The notes beneath the pieces are model-generated. The model saw nothing but the letters and a program-made list of their open reading frames with translations, made no database searches and was not told the origin of the DNA. From Zygotorulaspora mrakii (taxonomy: Eukaryota; Ascomycota; Saccharomycetes; Saccharomycetales; Saccharomycetaceae): 64,000 nt of DNA. This document shows positions 48,249 through 57,800 of this stretch, in pieces. The DNA is taken from contig NC_050719.1 of the NCBI RefSeq assembly GCF_013402915.1, forward strand, positions 682,001 to 746,000, given 5' to 3'. Position numbers and translations under genes: made by a program. Positions within the stretch are counted from its first letter, which is position 1; each line of letters starts with the position of its first letter.

Positions 48249-50582
48249 ATGAACGCCGATGACATAATCGAGCATGTGGACATACTGTCTACGCCTTCAA
48301 AGAGAAGGAGCAAGCCCATGGATGAGGTACTTTCTAGCAGGGCTAGCACACCCCTTCATCGAAAATCAAGGTCACCCACCAAGTCACTGGTCGAATACAT
48401 AAGGACAGTTGCCCAACGTGGGCAAGCCGGTGGCTCGATGGAGAATAAGGACGCTGTAAAACAGGAGGAGGAAAAAGACGAAGCAAAGGGTACAGCTCTA
48501 CAGAATGGAAGTGATCTATCTGCCCACGGCAATGGGACAAATCATAGCAATCCCTTTTCAGATGTGAATGAAACGGTTTCGCCCCGCAAAAGGGGCAGAC
48601 CTCGTAAGCGTAAAATCTCGGAAGCACCTGTCATTAAAGAAGATCCTGAGAAGTCAGCGTCGAAGAAACATCTACTTGATGAGCTGGAAAAAAAGAAAGC
48701 AGAAGATTGTCAGCGCGATTTCCGAGCAAAGGTCAATGGTGTGGATTGTTCGAAGGAAGAGCAGGAAGGAAAGAAGAGCGTCGTGCCAATAATAGTCAAA
48801 AAAGAATTGGAGACCGTAGAAGAGACCCCCAAGAAAGCTAAGCGCGGAAGACCGCGCAAAATACGTGATGCAAATCTAGAGGCTAGTACCATCAAGGAAG
48901 AAGTGCTCCAAACGTCAATTAGAAGATCGCCTCGGAAAAGACGGCGAACTGCCAAGTATATCTTAGATCTCGAATCTGAAATTGATCCCGAATCTGAAAT
49001 TGATCCCGAATCTGAAATTGATCCTGAATCTGAAATTGATCCTGAATCTGAAATTGATACGGTTGAAGTTGATGTACAGCTTAATAATGACAATAGTACT
49101 GAACTCCGCGAAACTTTGACAAGCACCGTAGCAAAAAACACGGGTGCACAGATTGATGAAAACGAAGAAAGGGATCTTACAGTAAAACTGACGGACGCTC
49201 CTGTTACACCATCAAAACGTGTTGCACAAAAGAGTATAACAACTGAGCATGACTTCACTTCTCCGTTGAAAAAAGTTATAATGAACAATTTAAACGAGTA
49301 CAAAGACAAGACCTCTAGCAGTTCCTTGAAACTGAGCCAAAACTTTGTTCCAACTCCTTTGCCCGTTAATTTGGAAAAATATAAGAACACTTCTGACAGC
49401 TCTATGAGTGCATTTTTTGATACGTTTGAAGGCTATCTTGATCAAAAAAAACTATCGAAATCATCTCAAAAATCAAAGAATACGATGGCTATGGCTACAG
49501 ATTTGACAAGAGAAGAATTTGCATTCATATCTAACATGTTTCATTCTCATTTGCATAAGAACGCCCGAAATAAATTGCATGAAATACAGAAAAAAATGTT
49601 TCCACAATACTGGTTCGAATTAACTCAGGGGTTTTCTTTGCTATTTTACGGAATTGGATCCAAAAGGGAGTTCCTCGAAGACTACGTATTTGAGTATTTA
49701 GTTCCTAAACTGGTTTATTCCAAAATGAGTGATCTTGAGTATTTTTCCACCATATGTGATTCGGAAGTTGACAATTTTAATATTCCATGTGTGGTAATAA
49801 ATGGGTATAATCCGACTTGTAACTACCGAGATGTTTTCAAAGATATTTCGCAGGCATTATTGCCGGAAGAACTTAATCGGAATGAAACAAAATACTGGGG
49901 TAATCATGTCCTTTTACAGATCCAAAAAATGATCGACCTATACAAAAATGAGAGCTTGGATATCAGGTTGGTTGTAATAGTGCATAACCTAGATGGCCCA
50001 AGTCTGCGGAAAGATGCTTTTCAAACGATGTTAAGTTATTTATCGCTCATTCGGCAAGTTGCAGTAATTGCGTCTGTCGATCATATTTATGCACCTATTC
50101 TATGGGATAACTTCAAAGCTCAAAATTTCAATTTCATTTTCCACGATATTACCAATTATGAACCTTTGGCCGTGGAATCATCTTTCAAAGATGTGATGAA
50201 ATTGACAAAGAATGATTCTGCCAGCGGCGCAGAGGGTGCTCGTTTCGTATTGCAATCTCTAACGGTGAATTCAAAGAGAATGTATAAGTTGTTGATTGAA
50301 GCTCAACTAGCAAACATGGAAAAAAATACTGCCTCTGGGAAAGTTGCTGGAAAGAAACGCGGTATTCCTGCACTTGGTATTGAATTCAAGCAGCTTTTGC
50401 ATCTTTGTGCTGCCGCTTTCATCGCTTCAAATGAAATATCACTTAGAAGTATGCTAACAGAATTCATCGAGCACAAGATGGCAATCATGTCCAAGAATCC
50501 CGCTGGTATCGAGCATGTTTGGATACCTTATAATTATTCTGAAATGAAAAAGCTCCTAGAGTCATATTTAAAGGAATTTTAG
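48249..50582 (+). CDS. ORC2: Origin recognition complex subunit 2
   Basis: A 777-aa protein, longer than S. cerevisiae Orc2 (620 aa). The conserved half starts near residue 395: DLTREEFAFISNMFHSHLHK, then FELTQGFSLLFYGIGSKREFLEDYV (the ATPase-like fold without a functional Walker A) and LVVIVHNLDGPSLR, followed by a winged helix. The N-terminal half is disordered and basic and contains AT-hook-like KRGRPRK motifs at residues about 113-119 and 198-205, likely contacting DNA. A 6-residue unit ESEIDP is repeated from residue 242. Orc2 is part of the six-subunit complex that marks replication origins. Ortholog of YBR060C. Confidence 0.95.
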   Translation: MNADDIIEHVDILSTPSKRRSKPMDEVLSSRASTPLHRKSRSPTKSLVEYIRTVAQRGQAGGSMENKDAVKQEEEKDEAKGTALQNGSDLSAHGNGTNHSNPFSDVNETVSPRKRGRPRKRKISEAPVIKEDPEKSASKKHLLDELEKKKAEDCQRDFRAKVNGVDCSKEEQEGKKSVVPIIVKKELETVEETPKKAKRGRPRKIRDANLEASTIKEEVLQTSIRRSPRKRRRTAKYILDLESEIDPESEIDPESEIDPESEIDPESEIDTVEVDVQLNNDNSTELRETLTSTVAKNTGAQIDENEERDLTVKLTDAPVTPSKRVAQKSITTEHDFTSPLKKVIMNNLNEYKDKTSSSSLKLSQNFVPTPLPVNLEKYKNTSDSSMSAFFDTFEGYLDQKKLSKSSQKSKNTMAMATDLTREEFAFISNMFHSHLHKNARNKLHEIQKKMFPQYWFELTQGFSLLFYGIGSKREFLEDYVFEYLVPKLVYSKMSDLEYFSTICDSEVDNFNIPCVVINGYNPTCNYRDVFKDISQALLPEELNRNETKYWGNHVLLQIQKMIDLYKNESLDIRLVVIVHNLDGPSLRKDAFQTMLSYLSLIRQVAVIASVDHIYAPILWDNFKAQNFNFIFHDITNYEPLAVESSFKDVMKLTKNDSASGAEGARFVLQSLTVNSKRMYKLLIEAQLANMEKNTASGKVAGKKRGIPALGIEFKQLLHLCAAAFIASNEISLRSMLTEFIEHKMAIMSKNPAGIEHVWIPYNYSEMKKLLESYLKEF
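48972..49061 (+). repeat. 18-bp tandem repeat in ORC2
   Basis: Five head-to-tail copies of gaatctgaaattgatccc (with last-base T or final codon changes) encode ESEIDP four times and ESEIDT once, at residues 242-271. The copies are nearly identical, so they look recent and probably vary in number between strains. Confidence 0.95.
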
Positions 50583-50919
50583 AAGTCGCTGGATTCTTTT
50601 AAGGCTCTTTGAACAATAATTCATCCTGTGAAACGATTAAATAAAAGCTTTATATTATAATCACGTAACATTATAAACCATGCCACTTTTTTTTTTTGCA
50701 GTCGTTAGTTAACGTTTTTTCGGATTAAGATGGCAATACCTAACTGGGAAATCTATCAAATAGTCAAATTCGGGCGCCCCTTTTCAAAGTGTTGAAAAGA
50801 GAGCTGGAGCGATTGATCTAAAAATCTGAATCTTGAACCTCACAATTGTTTAGTATTACAGCCTATCCGATAAGGGGGGTATATGCAGTTGTCTTTTCAA
50901 GCGTCATTAGAAGGTAAAG
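50583..50919. other. Intergenic region, ORC2 to AKL1
   Basis: 337 bases. A run of about nine T (around 50688-50697) and a GGGGGG run near 50874-50879 are seen; the latter is near a gataagg-like element. No gene. Confidence 0.4.
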
Positions 50920-53900
50920 ATGTCAACCACCAGTGGAACTGTCAGAACATCTTCTTCTGTCGGCAAGATGGGCCTTGAAAGATATCCACCGGGTGTTATA
51001 GTGTCAGTGGGAGCACACCGGGTGGAAGTGATCAATTACCTTGCAGAAGGTGGCTTTGCTCAAATCTACATGGTCAAGTTTTTGGACTACTTAAACGAGT
51101 TTGAGAACAAATCGAGCGTACCATTGAAAGTTGGTGAGGTGGCCTGTTTGAAAAGAGTATTGGTTCAGGATGAGAATGGACTTAGTGAGATGAGAAATGA
51201 AGTGGAAGTGATGAAGAGTTTGAGTGGCGCAAAGAATATCGTTCAATATTATGATTCCAACGCATCTCGTCGTAGTAATGGCACGCCTGGCTTTGAAGTC
51301 CTTTTGTTAATGGAGCTATGCCCCAATAAGTCACTACTGGACTACATGAATCAGAGATTGGCTACCAAGCTCACAGAAAAGGAAATTCTGAAAATCATGT
51401 ATGATGTATCTCTGGCAGTTGCTCAAATGCATTATCTTAAAATACCTTTGATACATCGTGATATCAAGATTGAAAATGTTTTAGTTGACTCAAAAAATAA
51501 TTTTAAACTTTGTGATTTTGGTTCAACTTCAACATGCTTTCCTGTTGTTACAACACATCAAGATATTGCAATTTTGACACAAAATATTTACGTGCATACT
51601 ACTCCTCAATATAGATCACCAGAAATGATTGATCTCTATCGATGTTTGCCAATTAATGAAAAATCAGACATATGGGCACTTGGAATATTCCTGTTCAAAT
51701 TACTTTTCTTTATTACACCATTTGAAATGACAGGACAGTTTGCCATTTTACATTCGAAATATGAGTTTCCACGAAATAATTTTTCTTCTAAACTTATAAA
51801 CCTTATAATAATCATGCTTGCTGAAAATCCCTACGTTAGACCTAACATTTTTCAAGTGGTTACCCATATCTGCTCTATCATGGGAGTTGATGTTCCGTTA
51901 GAAGATAAGTATGGTAAGGGTGCTTATAACTTTGAGAAATACACAAAATTCCAGGCTAATCTACAAAATGTACAATATCAAATGTATGTATTGCAGCAAA
52001 AGAGAATGGAAAATAATGGTACATTACCGCCCGCAGATGAGGAGCTTTTGAATGAACTATTATTATCTGCCTTCGAGGTTTCTCCCAAAGTTCCTTCAGA
52101 AATGGAGGCTGGGTCCCAGAAAGCTGACTACAAAAGTATAAGGTCCGATTCTGATGTTCAGGCACGTAAGCCATTGGAATTCTATGAGGGAGCTACCGAA
52201 AAGGAAGTTTTCAATGACGAATTGGAATCCCCTTCTAGAACTCTCTCAGAAAGTGAGAGAAAAAGCATCAAAATCGAAGATCTTCACTTAGAAAGTCCCA
52301 ATTTGGAGACGATTAGTTCCGAAACTGTTGCAAAGGATAATAATCTAATTACATCTGAACAAGCGAAGATTCCTATTAAAAAAACATTGGTTCAGGACCA
52401 ATCTGAAATCAGGTTTGAGAAGGATAGAGACATTGATCAGGATGAATTTGAAGTTAAAAGCAAGCAAAAAAGTTTAACACCCCTATCGAGTGAGGGCAAA
52501 TCATTAGGCAGTAATTCTCATGGGGATGGCTCTGAGGATAACCAAAAGGCTGAAAACACAATCAAATCTGATGTGTCAGGCAGCGTCAAACAACACAAAT
52601 CGAATAATCCCTTCCCAAAAATTCTTCCAGGATATTCAGACTCATCTACTGCCAGTGCGGTCTTTGTAGAGGAGCAATCCCAAAATCAATACCCTCAGAT
52701 CTTTCCGGAAGGCCCTCACGATGAACTACTGTATAGAACATCCAGTAATAATTCACACTATCGACTTTCGCAAAGCCAACGAGTGTTTCAACCTCAGCCG
52801 CATCATGTTCAGCAAGTGATATCCCAACCTCAACCCCAACCTCCGCCGCAACCTCAGCCGCAACCGCAACCTCAGCCGCAACCGCAACCTCAGCCGCAAC
52901 CGCAACCACAACCACAACCACAACCACAACCACAACCACAACCACAACCACAAACACAACCACAACCACAATCACAACCACAACCACAGCACGTACCGCA
53001 GGGTGCCAATATATCACAGAGTGTGCCACAAGGTTTCCAACCCAGTGCTTATTATACTGCAGTTGAACAGGTTGCTAGACCGCAGCAGCCTCAAACACTA
53101 ACATTTAGCAACCCACCCTCCATAGCAAAACCAACCGTGCCAAATGTCACGTACAATTTCCCAAATGCAGTACCAGGTTCAAATGCAAACTTTTTTCCTC
53201 CTTTGGCAATGCAAAAACAGCAAGAGCAACGTATAGACCATGACCCTCCCCCACTCCCCCGAAAATCCCATAAACAGACCTTATCAAATGATAGAGAAGG
53301 TATGCACATGTCCGATGGACGTCACGTAAGCACCGAGATGATGGTCTCTGGATCGCTTCCGAACCTTGCAGATGTCGAAGATGAAGAAAAACCGCTGATA
53401 GAGTTCTCTCCTCCAAGAGATTCGAAAGTAGATGATCCTCAGAAGGTAACATCCTCTGTAACTGAAAAAAGCCCCTTAAAACGTGGAAATCTTGACTTAT
53501 CCTATAACGAGATGAATTTAAGTCAGGATGATATACATAAGGATGCGTCTCTTCGGAATTTTCTTTACAATGAGAATCTGAATAGCAGCATCTCAAGTGA
53601 TAGTATTTCACTGAATTTAGAAGACGTAAAACAGGGAAGACGCTCTAGAGAAATACTCAGAGATCGTACACCTTCGACAAGGATGAGCTCATCTAGACGT
53701 CAAGATAAGAAGTCGGGCTTAGAGCACGACAAGAGGCATTTAGAAGTCAGCGACTTAAATACTGAAGGTACTGAGCCCGGACGTAAGTCACTGGACCTTC
53801 AATACCAGGAGATTAGGTTTTCCTCCACTGATTTTTCAAATGATGACATGAGCGGCAAATCATCTAGGAAAGTATCGCATAGTTCGAAACATAGGAAGCC

Positions 53901-54252
53901 AATTGAAAAGAAACATTCAAACATGAATTCTTCTGAACCAAATGTTTCTGAGCGGACTGACTCTTCCAACAATAGGAATAGCAGCGTTAGGAAACACAGT
54001 GGTACTGCAAAAACGAACTCGCAAGTGAGAGAGGATTTGGAGCGGTACAAGCGGTCTAACAAAAAGGGAAGTAATAGCAGTGTGAACATCAGTTCAATGA
54101 ACTCTGGTGCATCTAGAAGACGCTCATTTCAACGTACTCCAAACTCTTTGGATCTCGACAGGAGCCGTATTGATTTGACGGGTTACAACGATTCATCGGG
54201 CAAAAGACGTTCATTCTTTTCCGTATTCAGAAGCAGTACAGATAAGAAATAA
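50920..54252 (+). CDS. AKL1: Ark/Prk-family serine/threonine kinase Akl1
   Basis: A 1110-aa protein (S. cerevisiae Akl1 is 1108 aa). The N-terminal kinase domain covers about residues 25-320 with LAEGGFAQIYMVK (glycine loop), a lysine in VACLKRVLV, HRDIKIENVL (H179-R180-D181, catalytic loop), CDFGST in the DFG position and SPEMIDLY. A long disordered tail has a Pro-Gln tract (from about 636) and proline-rich PPPLPRK that may bind SH3 domains (residues about 777-783). Akl1 phosphorylates endocytic coat proteins such as Pan1 and Ent-type adaptors at cortical actin patches. Ortholog of YBR059C. Confidence 0.94.
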   Translation: MSTTSGTVRTSSSVGKMGLERYPPGVIVSVGAHRVEVINYLAEGGFAQIYMVKFLDYLNEFENKSSVPLKVGEVACLKRVLVQDENGLSEMRNEVEVMKSLSGAKNIVQYYDSNASRRSNGTPGFEVLLLMELCPNKSLLDYMNQRLATKLTEKEILKIMYDVSLAVAQMHYLKIPLIHRDIKIENVLVDSKNNFKLCDFGSTSTCFPVVTTHQDIAILTQNIYVHTTPQYRSPEMIDLYRCLPINEKSDIWALGIFLFKLLFFITPFEMTGQFAILHSKYEFPRNNFSSKLINLIIIMLAENPYVRPNIFQVVTHICSIMGVDVPLEDKYGKGAYNFEKYTKFQANLQNVQYQMYVLQQKRMENNGTLPPADEELLNELLLSAFEVSPKVPSEMEAGSQKADYKSIRSDSDVQARKPLEFYEGATEKEVFNDELESPSRTLSESERKSIKIEDLHLESPNLETISSETVAKDNNLITSEQAKIPIKKTLVQDQSEIRFEKDRDIDQDEFEVKSKQKSLTPLSSEGKSLGSNSHGDGSEDNQKAENTIKSDVSGSVKQHKSNNPFPKILPGYSDSSTASAVFVEEQSQNQYPQIFPEGPHDELLYRTSSNNSHYRLSQSQRVFQPQPHHVQQVISQPQPQPPPQPQPQPQPQPQPQPQPQPQPQPQPQPQPQPQPQPQTQPQPQSQPQPQHVPQGANISQSVPQGFQPSAYYTAVEQVARPQQPQTLTFSNPPSIAKPTVPNVTYNFPNAVPGSNANFFPPLAMQKQQEQRIDHDPPPLPRKSHKQTLSNDREGMHMSDGRHVSTEMMVSGSLPNLADVEDEEKPLIEFSPPRDSKVDDPQKVTSSVTEKSPLKRGNLDLSYNEMNLSQDDIHKDASLRNFLYNENLNSSISSDSISLNLEDVKQGRRSREILRDRTPSTRMSSSRRQDKKSGLEHDKRHLEVSDLNTEGTEPGRKSLDLQYQEIRFSSTDFSNDDMSGKSSRKVSHSSKHRKPIEKKHSNMNSSEPNVSERTDSSNNRNSSVRKHSGTAKTNSQVREDLERYKRSNKKGSNSSVNISSMNSGASRRRSFQRTPNSLDLDRSRIDLTGYNDSSGKRRSFFSVFRSSTDKK
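52825..52989 (+). repeat. Hexanucleotide repeat (CAACCN) encoding Pro-Gln in AKL1
   Basis: About 165 bases of CAACCA, CAACCG, CAACCT and CAGCCG units, encoding an almost perfect PQ repeat from residue about 636 to 690. A nine- or ten-unit run of identical CAACCA near 52909-52960 suggests slippage; length is likely polymorphic. Confidence 0.95.
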
Positions 54253-55267
54253 AACGTCCTCCCATTTTCTATCCTCTTTTTCCTTTAAATCACTTAACGA
54301 TACTTGTAGAAATATAGATCAAATTACATAGACATACAAACATTTACTAATACTTTTTCTGATACTAGCTTCCCAGCTATATCAACTTCACTTTTGAGCC
54401 GGCCCATAAGTGTACTTGCCACCACAATCGGGTGAGAACTCCGAATGCTGGCAAACGCAAGATTGACTAAAAAGACTTTCAAAATTTTCGTCATACAACT
54501 GCTCTTCTAAAAGATCAAAGGTGGTTGAAAATATCGAGTTTTGTCTCAATCCTTTTCAATCCTGTTCCGAATAAGAAGCAAGAGCCTCTACAAAAGTTCA
54601 GAGTACTGCTACTTTTCGACATTGGCGATTAGAAAGAGCAACAAGAACTGACAGCGTCAAGTTTACTACATGTTCTGCAGTGAGAGTACGGTTGCTAGAT
54701 GAACTATTTCTCAGCATACCGGGACCTACCAATTCCACGGAAAGTACTTTGGAAGACACAGTTCTTCCAGGGCAACATGACTCATATGGTACTGGCATGA
54801 GCACAAGTGAGAAGAACGAAGACTTCAAACCCCTCCCCATATCGAGGCGCCATTATGATCAATATGCTTGGGCACTTGGTACGTGGCAGTTGAGTACCAC
54901 GGCACTTGCTAATTGGAAGGTAGACAGCACACAATAATATCAATTTCATACAAGATGCAACCGATGATCTAGAATTAGAGCTACGGGAAACATTGAGCTC
55001 GACATGATGTTCGTATCTAATTAGTCCCTTTTATGGCCAACTGTTCATGTCCGTCCCAGTTTGTATATATTCGCATAGACGAAGGTACTTCGCGTCACCG
55101 TGGAAATCAATAAAGGAGAGACCCTTCATGAAGAAGCCTTCGGATTGCAACACATCAGTGAAAGCGATAAACGCCTGTATACGGTGCTACGTTGCCTCAT
55201 CAATTCCTTACTGACTGTTACAACAGTACAGCTATACACACGCCGTTGTTGAAATCAGATCACAAGC
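54253..55267. other. Intergenic region, AKL1 to TSC3
   Basis: About 1 kb. A reading frame is open from 54575 to 54937 (about 120 codons) with no ATG in its first 80 codons, and it has no family resemblance. A frame of 80 codons lies on the other strand. I treat both as chance. No tRNA or repeat seen. Confidence 0.4.
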
Positions 55268-55648
55268 ATGCCAGCAAAGGTAGATACCGATGAGATGGTC
55301 TCGCTAGACAGCGCAGGCGAAACAATACCAGGTATATCAGTAGCAGGCAGCTCAGTCACCTCAGATGTGCCCTTTGCTCAACCTCTGGCTCCAAAGCTAA
55401 ACACCGCATCCAAAACGCATTCTTCGATGATCTACGTCGAGACCATAAAAGAGAGACAGGTGCGTCTAGGATACGGCAACGGAATACTGGACAAGATCAA
55501 AGACTTGCTAGAAAACTGCTACTGGGTGTATTACGTGCATCTTCCATTTTACCTGATGACCTCGTTCGACGCATTCTGTCTCCATTCGTTCTTCCTGACA
55601 ATTTTGAGTTTCAGCATATTTGGCGTTCTGAAGTACTGCCTGCTGTAG
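55268..55648 (+). CDS. TSC3: Serine palmitoyltransferase activating subunit Tsc3
   Basis: A 126-aa protein (S. cerevisiae Tsc3 is 80 aa). The family core is the C-terminal membrane-associated part from about residue 80: YWVYYVHLPFYLMTSFDAF and LHSFFLTILSFSIFGVLKYCLL, which keeps the S. cerevisiae pattern almost throughout. Tsc3 binds Lcb1-Lcb2 in the ER and boosts the first step of sphingolipid synthesis. The N-terminal 50 residues have no S. cerevisiae counterpart; the core homolog starts near SSMIYVETIKERQ (ATG at residue 55 or so), so a shorter product from an internal ATG is possible. Ortholog of YBR058C-A, beside AKL1 and UBP14 as in S. cerevisiae. Confidence 0.93.
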   Translation: MPAKVDTDEMVSLDSAGETIPGISVAGSSVTSDVPFAQPLAPKLNTASKTHSSMIYVETIKERQVRLGYGNGILDKIKDLLENCYWVYYVHLPFYLMTSFDAFCLHSFFLTILSFSIFGVLKYCLL

Positions 55649-56108
55649 ACATACGGAAGGGGCACATATGCTATACACGAGTCTCGTCTACGATAATAAA
55701 TAGCATGTATCTGTATAGGTATAACAGCTTATGTGTGAATGACCTTTATTTTTCAAGGCAGTAGAAGACATCGAGTGTGAACTGCTGAAATTCTGCTGAA
55801 AGCTTGGCAGACCGATCACACCATTCAAACAGTAGAGAGCTTGCAATTCAATTCTACCGATTGCGTCAATCACTTTCGTCTTCCTCTCATCTAGCATCAT
55901 TAATAGCAGTAAGCTTTACGCTTCTTCCAATGTGTCCGATCTTGTTTTACATTTCCACCAAGACGATTCCCGGACACAGTTTTTTTCACTCGATTTACCA
56001 TAATACGACAATAATTGGAGATGTTACTAATATTCGAGGAACGGCATATATATCAAGGGTATATAAGGGCCCCTTAAGATCTTTCTAGCATATTGTATTC
56101 ACAGTTCG
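55649..56108. other. Intergenic region, TSC3 to EHD3
   Basis: 460 bases. TATA-like runs gcatatatatcaag and gtatataagggcc (about 56043-56068) lie 40-65 bases upstream of the EHD3 ATG. An open frame at 55804-56088 has no family similarity. Confidence 0.4.
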
Positions 56109-57599
56109 ATGTTAAGAAATTTAGGAAGCGCAAGTAGGAGTCTCAAACGTACGTTCATGTCAAGTAGGATTACGATGAATAAGCCAGTTTTATATAGTGT
56201 ACAGGATACCGCAAGGGTGATAACTTTGAACAGGGCTAATAAGCTCAATGCATTGAATACTGAGATGTGTGAATCCATGTTCCACACGTTGAATGAGTAT
56301 GCCAAAAGTGATTGCAGCCAACTGATCATTTTGAAATCAGCAAACCAACCTAGAGCATTCTGTGCAGGTGGCGATGTTGCCACAGTTGCAGTTCAAAACA
56401 CCAGTGGTGATGTTGTAGATTCCCTCAAGTTTTTCACTTCTGAATACTCATTGAATTTGCAATTGGCCACATATGCTAAGCCGATTGTTGCGATCATGGA
56501 TGGCATAACGATGGGTGGTGGCGTTGGTCTTTCGATCCATACGCCATTTCGGATTGCTACGGAAAACACAAAATGGGCCATGCCCGAGATGGATATTGGG
56601 TTTTTTCCAGATGTGGGTACGACGTTTGCGATGCCAAGAATACTGACCATGGCTAACACGAATTCTCAAATGGCATTGTATCTTGCTTTGACCGGGGACG
56701 TAATCGACGGAAAAGACGCTTACATGATGGGTCTAGCCTCGCATTACGTTGAGCATGAGAGATTGGAAAGCTTACAAGCCAGATTGGCAGAGTTGAAACC
56801 AGTCGCAGGACCAAAGAATGATTCTGAGTTATTTTTCAGAATGGTAAATAATGCTATTGAAGAGTTTACTAGTTCGTTACCAGAGGGATACAATTTCAAA
56901 TTTACGAAGGATCAATTAGACGTCATTGAAAATTGTTTCGATATAAAGAAAGTTTTGTCTATAAAGGACGTCTTTAAATTTTTGGATGACATGATTGCTG
57001 ATTCATCTTCAAGTCATGAAGCAATAAACTTTATAGATGAAGTGAAGCAGAAATTGTCTCAAAAATCGCGAATTTCATCAGAAGTAGCTTTAAGACTTCT
57101 CCAAGAAAACTCTATCGACAATATAGAAGGTGCAATAAGAAGAGATTTATGTACTGCTGGTAATTTTTGCTTGGCTTACTCGAAGGAGGGCAGTTCACCG
57201 GTGCAGTTTTCTGAGGCTACTATCCATAAACTAGTCAAGAAGCAAAAGACGCCGTACCCTTGGAAATCTTCAGAGAATCTTTCTTCCTCGCAAGTCACAT
57301 CCCTAATATCTCCTAAGCCGTCCATTCCGGTCTCGTTGGTTAAGAGTTTTACAAACGTTACCTGGAAGCAATATCCCTACCATTTGAAATACCAATTGCC
57401 AACAGAACAGACTATCATGAAACAATTTGCAAGAATGGCAGAGTCTTCAACAATTACAAAGAAAGATTTAATAGCATATTTTACTAGTGTTGACGCGTCA
57501 ACAAGAGGGAAAATCGGAGTAGAGGAAATATGCAACATAGTTATTGACCGTAAATGCTCTATCGATGATTCCAACAACTTGACTTGGACTCATAAATAA
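56109..57599 (+). CDS. EHD3: 3-hydroxyisobutyryl-CoA hydrolase, mitochondrial
   Basis: A 496-aa crotonase-fold protein (S. cerevisiae Ehd3 is 500 aa). A basic mitochondrial presequence (MLRNLGSASRSLKRTFMSSR) comes first. The fold includes VITLNRANKLNALNTEMCE, the oxyanion-hole strand LKSANQPRAFCAGGDV, and PIVAIMDGITMGGGVGLSIH with the family's catalytic acid region AMPEMDIGFFPDVGTTFAMPR. It hydrolyses 3-hydroxyisobutyryl-CoA in valine breakdown; the S. cerevisiae protein is also found with mitochondrial ribosomes. Ortholog of YDR036C, here inserted between the YBR058C-A and YBR058C orthologs. Confidence 0.95.
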   Translation: MLRNLGSASRSLKRTFMSSRITMNKPVLYSVQDTARVITLNRANKLNALNTEMCESMFHTLNEYAKSDCSQLIILKSANQPRAFCAGGDVATVAVQNTSGDVVDSLKFFTSEYSLNLQLATYAKPIVAIMDGITMGGGVGLSIHTPFRIATENTKWAMPEMDIGFFPDVGTTFAMPRILTMANTNSQMALYLALTGDVIDGKDAYMMGLASHYVEHERLESLQARLAELKPVAGPKNDSELFFRMVNNAIEEFTSSLPEGYNFKFTKDQLDVIENCFDIKKVLSIKDVFKFLDDMIADSSSSHEAINFIDEVKQKLSQKSRISSEVALRLLQENSIDNIEGAIRRDLCTAGNFCLAYSKEGSSPVQFSEATIHKLVKKQKTPYPWKSSENLSSSQVTSLISPKPSIPVSLVKSFTNVTWKQYPYHLKYQLPTEQTIMKQFARMAESSTITKKDLIAYFTSVDASTRGKIGVEEICNIVIDRKCSIDDSNNLTWTHK

Positions 57600-57800
57600 A
57601 CTGTTCAAATTCATATAAAAACTCTGTAAATAAAAACTGTTGTTCGCTTTTTGGAACTTGATATATAAATACTCGTGAAGTCACTCAAGAATGGAAAAAC
57701 TGAACAACTTAAAAATGCAACAAATCAAAATAAAAGATCTCGCCCTTTTTTGTTTTGTTGTACACTCCAAGGTCGGTTTTCAGATAAGGTATTTGCTTGT

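Noticed and set aside
57675..57800. N-terminal extension of UBP14 from a GTG
   Set aside because: Yeast genes do not usually start with GTG; the ATG at 57801 gives the family length of about 781 residues.
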